Shown here piece after piece: positions 4,764 to 7,519 of a DNA stretch of 7,519 bases. The DNA comes from JAHRAH01 sp051009015 (GTDB lineage: Bacteria; Pseudomonadota; Gammaproteobacteria; Tethybacterales; Persebacteraceae): NCBI GenBank assembly GCA_051009015.1, contig JBPCWZ010000003.1:1-7519 (forward strand), given 5' to 3'. The number at the start of each line of letters is the position of its first letter. Position 1 is the stretch's first letter. A model generated the notes under the pieces. That model was not told the origin of the DNA. It did not search any database and saw only the letters and a list, made by a program, of their open reading frames with translations. The translations under genes were made by a program, and so were the position numbers.

Positions 4764-5750
4764 ATGGCAGTTTTTACTCCGGTGCAAATGTCCGAAATAG
4801 CCCCGTGGCTGAAAAGCCGCGGCGTCTGCGCACGGGCAATCTCCGCCATCGGCGAAGGCATAGAAAACACAAACTACCGCATTTGCGCCGATGACGGCGG
4901 CGGCGGCGATAACCAAAATGGCGGCGATGACGGCGGCAGCCGCGCTTTTGTCTTTACGCTTTTTGAGTTGTGGGATATCGCGCAAGTGCGCTATTATGCG
5001 GCGCTGATGAGTCATTTTGCCGCTTGCGGCTTGCCGGTGCCGGCGCCGGTTTTTGCCCCGTCTTTGTGGAATGACGACAAACCCTGCCTTCTTGTGCCTT
5101 TTGTGGAAAGCGGCGGCTGGTGCGAAAACCCGAATGCCGGACAATGCCGCAAAATGGGCGCGATGATAGCGCGGCTGCATCTGGCATCGGCCGGTTTTGA
5201 CATGCCGATGGCAAACCCGCGCGGCGCGCATTGGCGGCGCGATATTGTGGAAAAACTGCGCCCGGTATTGCCGGGTGCGCAGATGAATCTGGCAAGTGAA
5301 GAATTAAACCGCGACGGTGTTTTTGCCGCCGCCCCCCTGCCTTTTGGCGCGTGTCATTGCGATTTGTTTCGTAATAATGTCTTGTGGCGGGATGATGACA
5401 TTGTCGCGGTGATAGATTTTTATTTCGGCGGCGGCGATGCCCTGATATTTGACCTTGCCGTTGCCGCCTGCGACTGGTGTTTTGACGGCGAGTGTTTCGA
5501 CAAAACCAAACTGGACGCGCTTTTTGACGGCTATCTGCACTTGCGGCGGTTTAGTGAATTGGAGCGGGAGTTGCTTGCCGATGCCTTTTGCGTTGCCGCT
5601 TTGCGCTTTTGGCTTTCGCGCCTTTATGATTTGCATTTTCCGCGCCGGGCGCGGGTTTTGCACGCACACGACCCGCGCTATTTTGAAAACATACTTCTGG
5701 CGGCGCGCAATATGCGCGGACAACTTGCGGCGGCGGCAAAAGCGCGATGA
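4764..5750 (+). CDS. thrB: homoserine kinase, APH-fold type (ThrB)
   Basis: Phosphorylates homoserine in threonine synthesis. It belongs to the choline/aminoglycoside-kinase fold type of homoserine kinase found in Pseudomonas, not the E. coli GHMP type. It has 328 residues. I chose ATG 4764 because MAVFTPV matches the typical N-terminus MSVFTPL; an upstream TTG at 4734 would add 10 residues and overlap the -10. Seen: GEGIENTNYRI (30-40), FVFTLFE (62-68), LPVPAPV (90-96), and Brenner-type HCDLFRNNVL with H198, D200 and N205. Then VIDFYFGG with D218 (metal binding), DLAVAACDWC (230-239) and ALRFWLSRL (279-287). Odd: a Gly/Asp/Asn-rich insertion, about residues 43-59, lies in the beta-hairpin between NYRI and FVFTLFE, where homologues have only a few residues. 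The stop overlaps the dcd ATG (ATGA). Confidence 0.93.
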   Translation: MAVFTPVQMSEIAPWLKSRGVCARAISAIGEGIENTNYRICADDGGGGDNQNGGDDGGSRAFVFTLFELWDIAQVRYYAALMSHFAACGLPVPAPVFAPSLWNDDKPCLLVPFVESGGWCENPNAGQCRKMGAMIARLHLASAGFDMPMANPRGAHWRRDIVEKLRPVLPGAQMNLASEELNRDGVFAAAPLPFGACHCDLFRNNVLWRDDDIVAVIDFYFGGGDALIFDLAVAACDWCFDGECFDKTKLDALFDGYLHLRRFSELERELLADAFCVAALRFWLSRLYDLHFPRRARVLHAHDPRYFENILLAARNMRGQLAAAAKAR

Positions 5751-6310
5751 CAATACGCTCCGACAAATGGATTAAGAAGATGGCGGCGGCGGGAATGATA
5801 ACCCCGTTTGCCGACAGGCAGGTGCGCGCCCAAAACTCCCGCGCCGTGCTTTCGTTTGGCGTTTCCAGTTATGGCTATGATGTCCGCTGCGCGCCGGAGT
5901 TTCGGGTTTTTACCAATCTCAACAGCACGGTTGTGGACCCGAAAAACTTTGACGACAGTTCTTTCGTGCGCGTTGACGGCGAAAGTTGCGTTATTCCGCC
6001 AAACTCTTTTGCCCTGTCGCGCTCTTTGGAATATTTGTCGGTGCCGCGCGATGTGATGGTCGTGTGTTTGGGCAAATCCACTTATGCCAGATGCGGCATT
6101 ATCGTCAATGTGACGCCGCTGGAGCCGGAATGGTGCGGGCATATCACGCTGGAGTTTTCCAACACCACGCCGCTGCCGGCGAGGATATATGCCAACGAAG
6201 GCGTCGCCCAACTGCTGTTTTTTCAGGCGGATGAGGAATGCGAAAGTTCCTACAAAGACCGCGCCGGAAAATATCAGGGGCAGACCGGCATCGTCCCCGC
6301 GCGGACATAA
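5747..6310 (+). CDS. dcd: dCTP deaminase
   Basis: Deaminates dCTP to dUTP, feeding dTTP synthesis; a cytoplasmic homotrimer of the dUTPase-related fold. It has 187 residues, the length of the Pseudomonas enzyme (188), which it closely resembles. Seen: IRSDKWIKKM (3-12), FGVSSYGYDVRC (37-48), VVDPKNFDDSSFV (62-74), IPPNSFALSRSLEY (83-96), CLGKSTYARCGIIVNVTPLEPEW (107-129), LEFSNTTPLPARIYANEGVAQ (135-155), YKDRAGKYQGQTG (169-181). By alignment with E. coli Dcd, E136 (in ITLEF) is the catalytic glutamate, and S111 and R115 correspond to its S111 and R115. It is translationally coupled to thrB by an ATGA overlap. A hairpin terminator follows. Confidence 0.97.
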   Translation: MTIRSDKWIKKMAAAGMITPFADRQVRAQNSRAVLSFGVSSYGYDVRCAPEFRVFTNLNSTVVDPKNFDDSSFVRVDGESCVIPPNSFALSRSLEYLSVPRDVMVVCLGKSTYARCGIIVNVTPLEPEWCGHITLEFSNTTPLPARIYANEGVAQLLFFQADEECESSYKDRAGKYQGQTGIVPART

Positions 6311-6320
6311 CAAAAGCCAA

Positions 6321-6367
6321 AAAAGCCCGCGCCGCAAAAAACAACCGCATCACTGCGGCGGGCTTTT
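6321..6367 (+). terminator. hairpin terminator after dcd
   Basis: Arms AAAAGCCCGC-gc-CGCA (6321-6336) and TGCG-GCGGGCTTTT (6354-6367) form a 14-bp stem with a 2-nt bulge and a 17-nt loop. The right arm ends in TTTT. On the minus strand the structure ends in TTTTTTGGC, so it could act in both directions. It sits only 12 nt before the start of the downstream transporter gene. Confidence 0.7.
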
Positions 6368-6379
6368 CAACAACAAACA

Positions 6380-7270
6380 ATGCTGCGCTTTCGTCATCTT
6401 GCCGCCGTTGTCGGCATAAACGCCATTTTCGGCGGCGCGTATATCGCGGGCAAGACGGGAGTGGATCATTTTCCGCCGTTGTTTTTTGCCGCAATGCGCT
6501 TTGGCATTATCGCGCTTTTGCTGTTGCCGTTTTTGCGCTGGAATGCGCTGATGACGGCAAACATAAAAAGCATCGCCGCTTTTTGCCTATTGATGGGCGC
6601 GGCATTATACGGGACGATGTATCTGGCTTTGTCGCTTGCCGACGGCATTTCGGTGATATTGATATGCACGCAGTTTTCGGTACCGGCGGCGGCGATGCTG
6701 GGAATGTGGTTTTTGGGCGAGCGCCCGCAAAGGCGGACATGGCTCGGCATCTGGCTGGCATTTGCCGGTGTGATGGCGGCGGGTTTTGATTACGCCCTGC
6801 TCGGCTATTGGCATGCGACTTTATTGATAATCGTCAGCGCCATATTTTACGCCGCGGCAAATGTCATCTCGCGCGATTTGCGCGGCGTCGCCGGGGTGAT
6901 AAATCTTAATGGCTGGATGGCGCTGGTTTCGGCGCCGGTAATGCTTGCATTGTCGGCGGCATTGGAAAGCGGGCAGTGGCAAACTTTGCAAAGCGCCGAT
7001 GCATCGGCGGCATCGGCGCTTTTGTATTCCGCCCTTGCCGTGACGCTCATCGGGCATACCGGAATGTTTGCGCTGTTGCGTTTATATCCGGTTTCGGCTG
7101 TCATGCCCTATTATGTTTTGACGCCGCTTTTTGGCATTGTCGGCGGCGTGATAATCTTTGACGAATCCCTGTCGCTGCGCTTTGTGCTTTGCGCCGTTGT
7201 TGCGTTGACCGGCGTTTATATTGTCAACCGGACGGCGGGCAAAAAGAAGAAAGGCAAAAAGGGCGCATAA
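6380..7270 (+). CDS. EamA-family (DMT superfamily) inner-membrane transporter
   Basis: Predicted metabolite or drug exporter of the 10-TM DMT superfamily, built from two EamA repeats; 296 residues. Hydrophobic segments lie at about 6-24, 32-52, 64-84, 89-112, 121-138, 144-162, 173-194, 212-232, 240-260 and 266-283. Family signatures: MRFGIIALLLLPF (39-51) after TM1, a short polar GERPQRRTWLGIWLAFAGV (113-131) between the fourth and fifth segments, and the equivalent DESLSLRFVLCAVVALTGVYIV (261-282) in the second half. The C-terminus is a short Lys/Gly tail. The ATG at 6380 is the only Met before TM1, but it has no Shine-Dalgarno and lies 12 nt after a terminator hairpin. Its promoter must therefore lie in the dcd end or the hairpin, or expression depends on read-through. 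The substrate cannot be told from sequence. Confidence 0.9.
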   Translation: MLRFRHLAAVVGINAIFGGAYIAGKTGVDHFPPLFFAAMRFGIIALLLLPFLRWNALMTANIKSIAAFCLLMGAALYGTMYLALSLADGISVILICTQFSVPAAAMLGMWFLGERPQRRTWLGIWLAFAGVMAAGFDYALLGYWHATLLIIVSAIFYAAANVISRDLRGVAGVINLNGWMALVSAPVMLALSAALESGQWQTLQSADASAASALLYSALAVTLIGHTGMFALLRLYPVSAVMPYYVLTPLFGIVGGVIIFDESLSLRFVLCAVVALTGVYIVNRTAGKKKKGKKGA

Positions 7271-7285
7271 TAATACCGCGCCCTT
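7256..7285 (-). terminator. terminator of the rightmost minus-strand gene
   Basis: On the minus strand AAGGGCGC (7285-7278), an 11-nt AT-rich loop, then GCGCCCTT (7266-7259), ending in a run of five Ts (7260-7256): an 8-bp stem plus T-tract. It starts within the stop codon of the minus-strand gene and overlaps the last codons of the convergent transporter gene. Confidence 0.65.
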
Positions 7286-7519
7286 ATGCCGCGCCTTTTC
7301 GGGGGCGTTTGTGGGTTTTGGTTTGGGTGCGTTTGGGAATGTCGGCGGGGGTTTTGACCGGGCGCAGGGTTTTGTCGTCCTCGGCGCGGAAAACCTTCAT
7401 ATTCAGTTTCAGCGCCTCTTCCACCGCGCCCTTTTTTGCCTTTTGGTATATCAGCACACCCCGCACCTCTTTGCCTTTGGCAAGAAGGTGATAGCGGGAG
7501 CGCTTGAACAACTCCATCC
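7284..7519 (-). CDS. unidentified protein, C-terminal part (possibly nuclease-like)
   Basis: The visible frame gives 77 residues from an ATG at 7517, but it remains open to the window edge, so this is probably the end of a longer protein. I do not recognise it. Seen: a basic start ELFKRSRYHLLAKGKEV, a strand-helix-strand segment RGVLIYQKAKKGAVEEALKLNMKVFRAED (about 19-47), and a Lys/Arg/Thr/Pro-rich disordered tail (about 56-77). The middle segment resembles the final beta-alpha-beta part of PD-(D/E)XK/Mrr-type nucleases, where a hydrophobic strand is followed by an A..A helix and a last strand. No catalytic residues are visible, so this is only a resemblance. The gene converges with the transporter gene, with 13 nt between the stop codons, and has its own terminator. 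Confidence 0.6.
   Translation of the reverse strand, partial: MELFKRSRYHLLAKGKEVRGVLIYQKAKKGAVEEALKLNMKVFRAEDDKTLRPVKTPADIPKRTQTKTHKRPRKGAA

Noticed and set aside
5678..6337. Minus-strand 219-codon frame opposite dcd and thrB
   Set aside because: It is antisense to dcd, which is conserved end to end; the composition is that of a mirror frame.

Overview
The gene content points to a gammaproteobacterium of moderately high GC. The evidence is a fis gene directly upstream of purH (with purD following, as in pseudomonads), an oligoribonuclease of the gamma/beta type, a Pseudomonas-type dcd, and a ThrB of the aminoglycoside-phosphotransferase-fold class. Several proteins carry low-complexity Gly/Asp/Asn or Lys/Ala stretches, and GCC/GGC-rich codon runs occur throughout. 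I cannot name a species; an uncultured marine or host-associated lineage is only a guess.

Layout: a 53-bp divergent promoter region (4711-4763) splits the window. Leftwards (minus strand) run orn, a membrane-anchored retropepsin-like aspartic protease, fis, purH, a GIY-YIG nuclease gene, about 0.36 kb of palindromic repeats, a 55-residue single-pass membrane protein, and the start of purD, which runs off the left edge. Rightwards run thrB and dcd, a hairpin terminator, and an EamA/DMT-type transporter. At the right edge an unidentified minus-strand gene converges on the transporter, with a terminator hairpin between them. Four gene pairs share the same 4-nt ATGA stop/start overlap (orn/protease, fis/purH, small ORF/purD, thrB/dcd), which suggests translational coupling in compact operons.

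Functionally, purH and purD belong to de novo purine synthesis, dcd to dTTP precursor supply, orn to the last step of RNA (and pGpG) degradation, thrB to threonine synthesis, and fis to nucleoid structure and growth-phase transcription. The accessory part is 475-1671, between purH and purD. There a GIY-YIG nuclease reading frame is interleaved with three kinds of palindromic repeat. One copy lies inside the frame, and others supply its C-terminus and its stop codon. Two inverted copies of a composite repeat differ by a base-pair-preserving double change in their central hairpin. This nuclease/repeat arrangement and the small membrane ORF coupled to purD are the least ordinary parts of the window.
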